Source: Verrucomicrobiota bacterium (GTDB lineage Bacteria > Verrucomicrobiota > Verrucomicrobiia > Verrucomicrobiales > DEV007). Taken from it: DNA of 6,559 nucleotides. A program made the translations under genes and the position numbers. The notes under the pieces are model-generated. The model searched no databases. It was given only the letters and a program-made list of their open reading frames with translations, and was not told where the DNA came from. Where the stretch lies: contig JAHDCN010000157.1 of NCBI GenBank assembly GCA_020629815.1, positions 1 to 6,559 of the forward strand, in the 5' to 3' direction. Positions within the stretch are counted from its first letter, which is position 1. Every line of letters begins with the position of its first letter. Positions 1-5,857 of the stretch are shown here, in pieces.

Positions 1-717
1 GACCTGTCCGGTGATATATCGGGCTTCTTCACTGGCCAAAAACATCACGGCATTGGCGATGTCGCTGGTTTCGCCGAAGAAGCCGAGAGGGATATCTTTC
101 TTCACCATCTCCTGCTGATCTTCGGTGAGTTCACCTGTCATATCGGTCATGATGAAACCGGGCGCTACGGCATTGACGCAGACTTTGCGTCCGGAGAATT
201 CTTTCGCCAGCGCTTTGGTGAAACCGATCAATCCAGCCTTACTGGCAGCGTAGTTGGCTTGACCCGCGTTGCCCATCAGACCGATGACTGAGCTGATATT
301 AATGATACGGGAATTCGGCTGCTTCAGCAGACTGCGTTGAAATGCTTTCACTGCATTGAAGGCGCCTTTCAAATTAGTATCCAAAACGGTGTCCCAGTCG
401 TCCTCACTCATGCGCAGGGCGAGCCCATCACGTGTCACCCCGGCGTTGTTTACCAGAATGCTGACCGGACCGAGGTCTTCGTTGACCTGTTTACCAAAAG
501 CGATCACCGCTTCGTTGTCGGCGATATCGACCGCATACGCCTTCGCTTCTCCGGGGCCTGCGGCATTCAATTCTTCGGCGGCAGCGCCGCAGCTCGACTC
601 TGTCCGACTGACGACGGCGACCTTGGCTCCAGCCTGCACGAAAGCGCGGGCGATTTCTTTACCGATGCCACGACCTGATCCAGTGACTACAACAACACGA
701 TCTGCAAATTGACTCAT
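1..717 (-). CDS. fabG: 3-oxoacyl-[acyl-carrier-protein] reductase FabG (3' end outside window)
   Basis: FabG is a cytoplasmic short-chain dehydrogenase that reduces 3-oxoacyl-ACP to 3-hydroxyacyl-ACP with NADPH in the type II fatty acid elongation cycle. The 239 visible codons stay open to the left edge, so the stop is outside. Family members are about 244 to 250 residues, so only about 8 to 10 residues are missing. Visible motifs are the cofactor loop TGSGRGIG (residues 12-19), NNAG (90-93), and the catalytic tetrad Asn115, Ser143, Tyr156 and Lys160 in the context YAASK. The PGFIMTDMT stretch after residue 185 is the usual FabG substrate-side segment. The start is the ATG at 717-715, with GAGAAG at 727-732 as ribosome site, 9 bases away. 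The gene lies 36 bases after the stop of the four-helix membrane protein on the same strand, so the two are probably co-transcribed. Other SDR dehydrogenases look similar, but overall match, length and motifs favour FabG strongly. Confidence 0.93.
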   Translation of the reverse strand, partial: MSQFADRVVVVTGSGRGIGKEIARAFVQAGAKVAVVSRTESSCGAAAEELNAAGPGEAKAYAVDIADNEAVIAFGKQVNEDLGPVSILVNNAGVTRDGLALRMSEDDWDTVLDTNLKGAFNAVKAFQRSLLKQPNSRIINISSVIGLMGNAGQANYAASKAGLIGFTKALAKEFSGRKVCVNAVAPGFIMTDMTGELTEDQQEMVKKDIPLGFFGETSDIANAVMFLASEEARYITGQV

Positions 718-753
718 GCTGCCGTTCTTCTCACACACGCCGATGCGGTGCAA

Positions 754-1092
754 TCAAAAACTTTCTGCGGACAGAGTCGCCAGGTAGTACGCCGCCCACC
801 CGGACCAAATCATGGTCCCCACTGCCAAGGTAATTGTCACCGGCGAATGACGTGCCATGATTCGCGCAATTAGAAGGATTAGTAAAAGTAGCGTTGCTCC
901 AAAAAGACAGACGAGAGTAAAAAGCAACCAGAGGAAATAGTTCGAACTCGCATCCAGAGGAAACAGAATCATCAAAGGCAGAAAGCACGCGACAATGGTC
1001 AGCACATCCACTGTCGGGAAACGCTTTTTGTTCACCAGTGTGGTCGCAATTCCGAGCACCAGAGTTAGCAATGCCGGCCAGATTGCGTTCAT
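754..1092 (-). CDS. Small four-helix integral membrane protein, unknown function
   Basis: This is a 112-residue, very hydrophobic protein that I do not recognise. Four membrane segments are visible at about residues 3-20, 28-47, 52-77 and 84-106. Short polar links separate them: NKKRF near residue 21, DASSN near 48 and ARH near 80. There are no catalytic motifs, cysteine pairs or a signal peptide. The positive NKKR link after the first helix suggests that loop is cytoplasmic. The ATG is chosen because its A is the last base of the preceding peptidase stop codon (TAATG). This is the classic arrangement for translational coupling, and an AGGA lies just upstream inside the peptidase gene. A longer reading on the same strand (731-1141) in another frame lacks the membrane pattern and is rejected. 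The tight overlap suggests a stoichiometric or functional link with the M90 peptidase, possibly as membrane partner; this is inference only. Confidence 0.78.
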   Translation of the reverse strand: MNAIWPALLTLVLGIATTLVNKKRFPTVDVLTIVACFLPLMILFPLDASSNYFLWLLFTLVCLFGATLLLLILLIARIMARHSPVTITLAVGTMIWSGWAAYYLATLSAESF

Positions 1093-1901
1093 TAGTCCTG
1101 CTCAAACCAGTCGATCCCGTAGAACGTTGATAGTTCTTCATACAGTTCCGGGTAGCGCTTTTTCAAAGGGATCGGCTTTTCAAAAAATGTCTCGGTGGCC
1201 ACAGCAAAAAACTCGGCGGGATTGGTGGCGCCGTATTCATCGATCACCGTTTTCTGACGAGACTCAACTTTCTTAAGCAGCTTCTTATAAGCCTTGCCCA
1301 AAACAGCGGCCCAAACCCGATAGCAATTCGCCGTGACACTGAGATTCGGAGCACCATCAGCATTTCCATCCGCCTGATCCAGCTGATGGGCAAACTCATG
1401 AATCGCGACGTTGTGTCCATCGCTCGGATTGTTAGCGCCGTAGCGAGTGTGATCCCAGGACAAAACTACGGAACCGGAATCCCAGGACTCACCCAGCCTT
1501 TCCTGCTCTCCCCCTTCGTGATCGGTCGCTTTATAGCTTGCCGGATATACGAGAATCGAACGCAACTTTGGGTAGCAGCTGTGGTGGTGATTCAACAGAA
1601 GCAGACAGGCCTGAGCGGAAATCATCACCGCCATGTCCTCCGTCACTTCATCGAGATCACCGCAGGCTTCGAAATATTTTTCATCCAGAAAAAACAGCGT
1701 CAGCCCGCGTAGCCGTTGCTGGAGTTTTGGTGGCAGCTGCCGATACACTGGCAAGTGCTCCTCCAACACTTTCTCATAGCGATCCGGCCAGTTGTGATTT
1801 TCCACCATCGCCGCAATCCTTCGCCGCCGATTCGCAGCGCGAATCCCGGGCCATGCCAGAGCAAGCACGACCAACACTGCGATCAGGATAAACGGAATCA
1901 T
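1092..1901 (-). CDS. Membrane-anchored M90-family zinc metallopeptidase (MtfA-like)
   Basis: This 269-residue protein matches the MtfA/peptidase M90 family. The E. coli member is a zinc aminopeptidase-like protein that also binds the glucose repressor Mlc. Visible marks are the zinc motif HEFAH (residues 168-172) followed by QLDQADG, and NPAEFFAV, whose Glu230 sits at the spacing of the third zinc ligand in MtfA (62 residues after the first His). The C-terminal half also carries the family's tryptophan- and tyrosine-rich stretches. Unlike E. coli MtfA, the N terminus is one membrane helix (about residues 2-18) followed by a basic cluster (RAANRRRR). That predicts a membrane anchor with the catalytic domain in the cytoplasm. 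I chose the ATG at 1901-1899. A TTG at 1922-1920 would add seven residues (276 in total), but it lies inside a 22-base repeat, three codons after an in-frame stop, with no usable ribosome site. Regulation of sugar uptake through Mlc should not be assumed outside enterobacteria. The gene is coupled to the next one by a TAATG overlap. Confidence 0.88.
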   Translation of the reverse strand: MIPFILIAVLVVLALAWPGIRAANRRRRIAAMVENHNWPDRYEKVLEEHLPVYRQLPPKLQQRLRGLTLFFLDEKYFEACGDLDEVTEDMAVMISAQACLLLLNHHHSCYPKLRSILVYPASYKATDHEGGEQERLGESWDSGSVVLSWDHTRYGANNPSDGHNVAIHEFAHQLDQADGNADGAPNLSVTANCYRVWAAVLGKAYKKLLKKVESRQKTVIDEYGATNPAEFFAVATETFFEKPIPLKKRYPELYEELSTFYGIDWFEQD

Positions 1902-1915
1902 CGCCACTAATCTGG

Positions 1916-1980
1916 AGACCAAACCCTGTTAGGTCAATGACCTAACCCTGTTGCCTCCCTGACCTAACCCTGTTAGGTCA
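1916..1980. repeat. Three tandem 22-base repeats with palindromic units
   Basis: Three units of 21 bases, each separated by one base, begin at 1916, 1938 and 1960. All share a core GACCTAACCCTGTT (1917-1930 with one mismatch, 1939-1952 and 1961-1974 exact). Units one and three end in AGGTCA; unit two is diverged there. The array fills over half of the gap between the divergent peptidase and thioredoxin-fold genes. The 22-base period, about two helical turns, would put equivalent faces of each unit on the same side of the DNA. That fits an operator array, but slippage-generated minisatellite or a small interspersed repeat are also possible. Confidence 0.85.
1960..1980. promoter_or_regulatory. 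Perfect inverted repeat, candidate operator in divergent promoter region
   Basis: The third repeat unit is a perfect palindrome with arms TGACCTAAC and GTTAGGTCA around a central CCT. The first unit keeps 7 of 9 arm pairs and the second 5 of 9. A homodimeric regulator site about 60 to 80 bases ahead of the thioredoxin-fold start is a reasonable reading. No thymine run follows on either strand, so it is unlikely to be an intrinsic terminator. No known regulator is recognised from the sequence. Confidence 0.45.
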
Positions 1981-2025
1981 GACTTTGTGATTCGCACTTG
2001 TCGCAGATTCGCTTATCCTGACAAT

Positions 2026-2031
2026 AGGAAG
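2026..2031 (+). promoter_or_regulatory. Ribosome binding site of the thioredoxin-fold gene
   Basis: AGGAAG lies 7 bases before the ATG at 2039, a good Shine-Dalgarno match and spacing. It fixes the start of the secreted protein so that the signal peptide is included. Confidence 0.75.
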
Positions 2032-2038
2032 TATCCCT

Positions 2039-3022
2039 ATGAAACACATCTCCTCGATTCTTGCCCTTTTTCTCACCTGCAGTGTGATGACGATTCCAAC
2101 TGCTGCGCAGGATGCGGCCGCGAAATGGCACGACAGCTACACAGAGGCGGCAGCGGAAGCAGAACAATCCGGAAAAGATCTACTCGTTGTTTTCACAGGA
2201 ACGAACTGGATCGAGATGTGCAAAGTTTTCTACAACGATATTCTTTCTACGCCGGCTTTCATGAATCCCGCTTCCGCGAAATTCGTGCTCGTGAAGCTGG
2301 AGTATAACAAGGATACCGGAGGTGAGGAGCAGGACCAAATTTCACAAAAGCGTTTTCTGAAGGACAGTTATCGCATCAGCGGATTTCCCACAGTGCTACT
2401 AACCGATGCTGCTGGTCGCCCCTACGGTATCAATGGATATCAACCGATCGCTGCCAATGAATATGCAAATTTCATTCTTGGCATGCAGGCATCGGGAGCG
2501 AAAAAACGCACTCTTCTTGCTCAGGCAGCCAATTTGCAGGGACCGGAAAAGGCGAAAATGCTGATGGAAGGTATTCCGAAACTTCCCGGAAACCTTTCCG
2601 CTCGTTTTTACCGCAAAGAGATGGAAGCGGCAGTCCAGGCCGACTCTGACGGAGCGCTAAAGTTGAAGGAGCAGTTCGATCCCCTGATCGCTGATGTCGA
2701 CTACGCCAACGCCATGGCGAAATTCACCCGCGATACCGAATGGATCAAAATGCTGGAGGTCTCCGACGGATACATCAGAGACTACAATCTGACCGGCCCG
2801 AATAAGCAACGCGTGCTGATGAACAAATTCGGAGCCTACCGACGACTGGATAACCTCGAAGGAATGGTCAGCTGTTTGCTAGAGGTCGTGAAAGAGGACC
2901 CAAAGTCCCCCTTCGGTGAAGATGCTCAAAAAATCCTCGATAACCTGCGGGCAAAAAAGATCGAACAGGACATGCAAAACAAGCAGAGTCAGGAATCAGC
3001 GAAACCTCCTGCTGCCGAGTAA
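2039..3022 (+). CDS. Exported thioredoxin-fold protein with degenerate active site and helical C-terminal tail
   Basis: The protein has 327 residues. An N-terminal signal peptide is visible: Lys2, a hydrophobic stretch from about residues 5 to 17, and a probable cleavage near TAAQ-D (residue 24/25). It is therefore expected in the periplasm. Residues about 28-150 form a thioredoxin-like domain of the thioredoxin_7/DUF255-like type, with LLVVFTGTNW before the active site and the cis-proline loop GFPTVLL (Pro117). Where relatives have WCxxC, this protein reads WIEMC (residues 57-61), so the nucleophilic first cysteine is Ile58 and only Cys61 remains. Ordinary disulfide exchange is thus unlikely; a binding, chaperone-like or single-cysteine role is more plausible. 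The region from about 155 to 305 is helix-rich and TPR-like in appearance (DNLEGMVSCLLEVVKEDP), followed by a charged, glutamine-rich tail. A good ribosome site precedes the ATG. The gene is monocistronic in appearance, converging on its right neighbour with 6 bases between stops. The precise function is unknown. Confidence 0.82.
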   Translation: MKHISSILALFLTCSVMTIPTAAQDAAAKWHDSYTEAAAEAEQSGKDLLVVFTGTNWIEMCKVFYNDILSTPAFMNPASAKFVLVKLEYNKDTGGEEQDQISQKRFLKDSYRISGFPTVLLTDAAGRPYGINGYQPIAANEYANFILGMQASGAKKRTLLAQAANLQGPEKAKMLMEGIPKLPGNLSARFYRKEMEAAVQADSDGALKLKEQFDPLIADVDYANAMAKFTRDTEWIKMLEVSDGYIRDYNLTGPNKQRVLMNKFGAYRRLDNLEGMVSCLLEVVKEDPKSPFGEDAQKILDNLRAKKIEQDMQNKQSQESAKPPAAE

Positions 3023-3028
3023 TCCGCG

Positions 3029-3955
3029 CTATGGCCTGACCGTTGGCACAGTTGGTGCCTCGATCTTCATGATCCGGTCATGAATCTTCAGAATCTCTTT
3101 CGACTGATCAAAGAATGCCTGAACCTCTTCGGCCGCGACTTGGTTGGAGTCGACGATGTCGTATAGCTGGCGGAGGTATTCCGTCTTGCGAAGGTCCAGC
3201 TTTTTCATTTCCGCCTGCGCCCGCGCGTAGGCAGCTTTGACTTCAGCTTGGGCATTTTTCAGAACTTCGATTTTGCCCTGATCCCGATTGTAGGTTGCCT
3301 GCTGCTCTTTGAACTGCCTGTTCTTAAAAATTCGCTTCAGCACGGGCGTTGTTTCTTTCGGGTTCACTTTGCTGGTCTCCGGAATGGAAGCGAGCTGCTG
3401 AGCAAAATAGCGGTCCAACTCTCGAAATTCCGCCATCGGTTTCTTGTATTGTTCGTAAAGAAAAGTGACACCGTGAGCGATGTTGGTAAGCGCCGCAGCC
3501 TCTTCGGTGGCAAGATTCTGGTTATTGCGCAGGCGGCCTTCGATGTCGCCGATGTAGGCAAGAGTAGCCCGGCTATCATAAAGAATCTCGTTCATCTGCC
3601 CATAGGTGCGTTGCAGTTGCTCTTTATGCTGCTCCTTGAGTGTTGCCACCTGAGTGGTCCACTCTTTCTTGATTCGCTCATTGGTTGACTGCATATCAGC
3701 CAGACGCGAGGAGAGATCGGCATTCTCCGTCTCCAGTTCGCTCACCCGTTTGCTCAGATCTTTTAGCTGTTGGGCATTTGCCAGAGTCTTGCCTTGTTCT
3801 TCACTCCATTTCTTGGTGGTGAAAAAGGCAATCCCCCCGGCTCCGATCACCAGTAAGATTAGCAGCACAATAATCGCGATGGTGAAGCCACCTCCCTTTT
3901 TCTTGCTGTAGCCATATTCCTCCAGACTAGCCTCCACATTGTAGTCGTTGCTCAT
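3029..3955 (-). CDS. Single-pass membrane protein with coiled coils, unknown function
   Basis: This 308-residue protein does not match a family I can name. A polar N terminus of about 23 residues (with KKKGGG) precedes one membrane helix at about residues 24-46 (rich in Ile, Leu, Val and Gly). A long, charged heptad-like region follows at about 52-120 (LSKRVSELETENADLSSRL), typical of a parallel coiled coil. A second helical stretch rich in Ala, Lys, Glu and Gln spans about 205-295, and the end is proline-containing (APTVPTVRP). No enzyme motif or cysteine is seen. The positive charges before the helix suggest the N terminus is cytoplasmic and the coiled coil periplasmic. A structural or envelope-spacing role would fit but is inference. 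The ATG at 3955 has only a weak AAAGAA nearby. The gene diverges from the PAS-AraC regulator across 91 bases that hold paired TACTACGG repeats, so control by that regulator is likely enough to test. Confidence 0.8.
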   Translation of the reverse strand: MSNDYNVEASLEEYGYSKKKGGGFTIAIIVLLILLVIGAGGIAFFTTKKWSEEQGKTLANAQQLKDLSKRVSELETENADLSSRLADMQSTNERIKKEWTTQVATLKEQHKEQLQRTYGQMNEILYDSRATLAYIGDIEGRLRNNQNLATEEAAALTNIAHGVTFLYEQYKKPMAEFRELDRYFAQQLASIPETSKVNPKETTPVLKRIFKNRQFKEQQATYNRDQGKIEVLKNAQAEVKAAYARAQAEMKKLDLRKTEYLRQLYDIVDSNQVAAEEVQAFFDQSKEILKIHDRIMKIEAPTVPTVRP

Positions 3956-3990
3956 AGTTCTTTAAGATACGTGAAATAACTGCGTCCCGC

Positions 3991-4020
3991 TACTACGGGT
4001 TCGTCGTCTCTTTACTACGG
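3991..4020 (+). promoter_or_regulatory. Paired direct repeats TACTACGG, candidate AraC-family half-sites
   Basis: TACTACGG occurs at 3991-3998 and again at 4013-4020, exactly 22 bases apart and in the same orientation. The second copy ends 26 bases before the regulator's ATG. AraC-family proteins commonly bind directly repeated half-sites about 21 bases apart, one for each pair of helix-turn-helix motifs along one DNA face. The pair sits between an AraC-type gene and its divergent neighbour. It is a good candidate for autoregulation or for control of the coiled-coil gene. The match is only 8 bases, so chance is possible. Confidence 0.5.
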
Positions 4021-4046
4021 ACTGGAACCGGTGAACTTTCAAAAAA

Positions 4047-4793
4047 ATGAAATCCGGTCACCAATTGCGCGAAGAATTTCTATCCAGAGTCAGACCGGAG
4101 CAATCCTTTCACTTGCTCTTTGACCACATCCCCGGCGTTTTATTTTTTGCCAAGGACCGCTCCGGAAGGCTGCTCGCTGCCAATCGCGCTTTGCTAGACC
4201 TCTACAGTTATCAGGCAGATGACTTTTGGGGAGTGACTGACTTTGAGCTCCTCCCTCACAGTCTGGCGGAAAAATTCCGCGAGGATGATCTTAAAGTAAT
4301 CGAGAGCGGCGAACCCATGCTGGAAATTGTTGAAGTTTTCATCGATCGGCAGGGCATTCCCGGTTGGTTTCTCACCAACAAGATGCCGGTCCGGTCCCGC
4401 GAAGGGGATGTGATCGGTGTGATGGGGACCATCCAGGACTACGACAAGCAGCGGGAGCTTTTACCTGCTGATATGGATATCTCACCTGCTCTGGATTTCA
4501 TCGGCGCCAACTTTAACCGGGATATCGCGATACCCGATCTGGCCAAAATGTCGGGTCTATCAACTCGCCAGTTTGAGAGAAAATTTAAGCTTCACCTGAA
4601 GACACCGCCGCAGCAATTCATCATGAAAATGCGCATCCGGGCCTCTTGCGATGATTTGCGGAGGACCCGACGGGCCATCTCAGACATCGCCACCGACTGG
4701 GGATTTTACGATCAGGCAGCGTTCACCCGTCAGTTCCGAAAGATTATGGGGCTGACTCCGTTGAAATACCGCAAACGCTACCGACCGGATTAA
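4047..4793 (+). CDS. PAS domain-containing AraC-family transcription regulator
   Basis: This 248-residue cytoplasmic DNA-binding regulator has an N-terminal PAS sensor at about residues 18-135: FDHIPGVLFFAKDRSGRLL, a central acidic helix, and IGVMGTIQDYDKQRE at the end. A C-terminal AraC domain follows at about 147-245. Both helix-turn-helix motifs are visible: IPDLAKMSGLSTRQFERKFK (162-181), then AISDIATDWGFYDQAAFTRQF (210-230) leading to GLTPLKYRKRYR, the family's closing signature. PAS domains bind small ligands, haem or flavin, or mediate dimerisation; no residue here identifies a cofactor. The start is the first ATG after an A-run; no Shine-Dalgarno is evident, so initiation may be weak or leaderless. 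It diverges from the coiled-coil membrane gene, its probable target together with itself. Its stop codon overlaps the stop of the convergent dehydrogenase. The family call is firm; the signal and targets are not known. Confidence 0.92.
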   Translation: MKSGHQLREEFLSRVRPEQSFHLLFDHIPGVLFFAKDRSGRLLAANRALLDLYSYQADDFWGVTDFELLPHSLAEKFREDDLKVIESGEPMLEIVEVFIDRQGIPGWFLTNKMPVRSREGDVIGVMGTIQDYDKQRELLPADMDISPALDFIGANFNRDIAIPDLAKMSGLSTRQFERKFKLHLKTPPQQFIMKMRIRASCDDLRRTRRAISDIATDWGFYDQAAFTRQFRKIMGLTPLKYRKRYRPD

Positions 4794-5755
4794 ACTACAA
4801 GATTCGCCGGAGTTCCTCCTTGTAGGAAAACCGAAAGATTCTCAACCATTCCATCGACCAGGCGCTGGCGTGATTCCAGAGAGCTCCACGCGGTATGGGG
4901 CGTGATAAACAGCTGCGGACATTCCTCTGCAGCAAGAATGAGAGGGTTATCCGCCGGAGGTGGCTCAACAGATACAACGTCCAGCGCTGCGCCGGCAATT
5001 GCTCCACTACGTATCGCCTCAGCTAAGTCGGCTTCATTCACTAGCGGTCCCCTTCCGGTATTGATCAGAATCGAGGATGGCTTCATTAGCCCGAGAGTTT
5101 CCGCATTGATGAACTCTTCATTCTGATCGGTCAACGGACAGTGCAAAGAGATCACATCCGCTGTGCGAAAAAAGGCTTCATGTTCCAGCCTCTCGATTTC
5201 TCCCGAGGCGACCGCTCCCTCGCGCGCATAAGCAACCACTTTCATGCCAAACGCTTCAGCGATTTTTGCCACCTCCGAACCAATCGATCCCAAGCCGACA
5301 ATCCCCATGGTTTTACCTGCCAACTCTGTGATCGGGAAATCCAGTCTGGTGAAAATCGGCGACTTTGGCCAGGCCTCGGGCTCGGCTGCAAATCGATGAA
5401 CATTCGATACCAGATTCAGTAGACTGGCGAAAACATGCTGGGCAACCCCGGGGGTGCTATAGCCATTCACATTGCAGACTTTGATACCACGCTGCTTCGC
5501 AGCATCCAAATCGACATTGTTGACTCCAGTAGCCGCGATCTGAATCAACTCCAAATTAGCGGCGGAATCCATTTCCTCCGGGCCAATCACCACTTTGTTC
5601 GTGATGACAATCTGCGCATCGGTAATCCTCTGAGCCGTATCTCCGGGACCAGTTATGCCATGATAGATGACCTCACCCTGGCTCTCTAAACCCCCAAGGT
5701 CCACGTCGTTGGCGTCGGTAGTATCGCGATCCAGGAAAACAATCTTCGGAGTCAT
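4790..5755 (-). CDS. D-2-hydroxyacid dehydrogenase, glycerate dehydrogenase/hydroxypyruvate reductase type
   Basis: The protein has 321 residues, the normal length for this family. These cytoplasmic enzymes interconvert 2-keto acids and D-2-hydroxy acids with NAD(P)H; this subgroup usually acts on hydroxypyruvate, glyoxylate or glycerate. The N-terminal substrate domain is followed by the Rossmann motif VGLGSIG (Gly154, Gly156, Gly159). The catalytic residues are Arg235 (INTGRGPLVNE), Glu264 (DVVSVEPPPADNP) and His287 (ITPHTAW). The VEPPPADNPL and PHTAWSS wording is close to glycerate dehydrogenases rather than PGDH or D-lactate enzymes. At the end of the second Rossmann strand the residue that is Asp in NAD-specific relatives is Ala177, followed by Arg178, so NADPH use is possible. 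The start is the ATG at 5755, because AAGGA lies 6 bases before it; an in-frame GTG at 5773 would place that ribosome site inside the gene. Transcription is separated from the upstream gene by an intrinsic terminator. The exact substrate is not resolved. Confidence 0.9.
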   Translation of the reverse strand: MTPKIVFLDRDTTDANDVDLGGLESQGEVIYHGITGPGDTAQRITDAQIVITNKVVIGPEEMDSAANLELIQIAATGVNNVDLDAAKQRGIKVCNVNGYSTPGVAQHVFASLLNLVSNVHRFAAEPEAWPKSPIFTRLDFPITELAGKTMGIVGLGSIGSEVAKIAEAFGMKVVAYAREGAVASGEIERLEHEAFFRTADVISLHCPLTDQNEEFINAETLGLMKPSSILINTGRGPLVNEADLAEAIRSGAIAGAALDVVSVEPPPADNPLILAAEECPQLFITPHTAWSSLESRQRLVDGMVENLSVFLQGGTPANLVV

Positions 5756-5761
5756 TTGTTT

Positions 5762-5766
5762 TCCTT
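5762..5766 (-). promoter_or_regulatory. Ribosome binding site deciding the dehydrogenase start
   Basis: On the minus strand AAGGA stands 6 bases before the ATG at 5755. This strong site favours that ATG over the GTG at 5773. A TATTTT at 5787-5782, downstream of the terminator, could be a -10 box for a separate promoter, but no convincing -35 accompanies it. Confidence 0.7.
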
Positions 5767-5804
5767 GCTCCACTTCCCGGCAAAATACAAGTCAGCGAAA
5801 ACAA

Positions 5805-5832
5805 AAAAGCGCCCCCTTTCGGAGACGCTTTT
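5805..5832 (-). terminator. Rho-independent terminator of the squalene-cyclase-like gene
   Basis: Read leftward, the transcript forms AGCGUCUCC, a GAAA tetraloop (GNRA type), then GGGGGCGCU. That is nine pairs including two G-U wobbles, extended by A-U pairs and followed by a run of six U. It begins 25 bases after the stop codon at 5858 and lies before the dehydrogenase start. It should therefore end the upstream transcript and separate the two genes. Confidence 0.85.
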
Positions 5833-5857
5833 CGTGAAATCTAAATGAAAACAAAAC

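Noticed and set aside
356..712. Open reading frames on the plus strand at 337-678 and 356-712
   Set aside because: They lie antisense to fabG, which has every catalytic motif and a full-length open frame. The predicted proteins show no family features.
731..1141. Minus-strand reading frame of 136 residues
   Set aside because: It covers the same bases as the four-helix membrane protein in another frame, begins inside the peptidase gene and has no sensible composition. The membrane frame has the TAATG coupling.
1916..1980. CRISPR array
   Set aside because: Units are contiguous with single-base separators and no unique spacers of about 30 bases, and no cas gene is near.
1960..1990. Intrinsic terminator formed by the palindromic repeat
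   Set aside because: The stem is moderate and no thymine run follows on either strand. It also lies between divergent starts, where no transcript should end.
1985..2018. Sigma-70 promoter for the thioredoxin-fold gene (TTGTGA or TTCGCA with TTATCC)
   Set aside because: Spacings are 22 and 16 bases with poor -10 or -35 matches; not strong enough to list.
3248..3688. Plus-strand reading frame of 146 residues and a related one at 3654-3911
   Set aside because: They are antisense to the coiled-coil gene; hydrophobic character comes from reading Lys/Glu/Gln codons backwards. No ribosome site.
5756..5773. GTG start giving the dehydrogenase six extra residues
   Set aside because: The extension consists of the ribosome binding site itself (AAGGA), and the ATG at 5755 gives the usual family N terminus.
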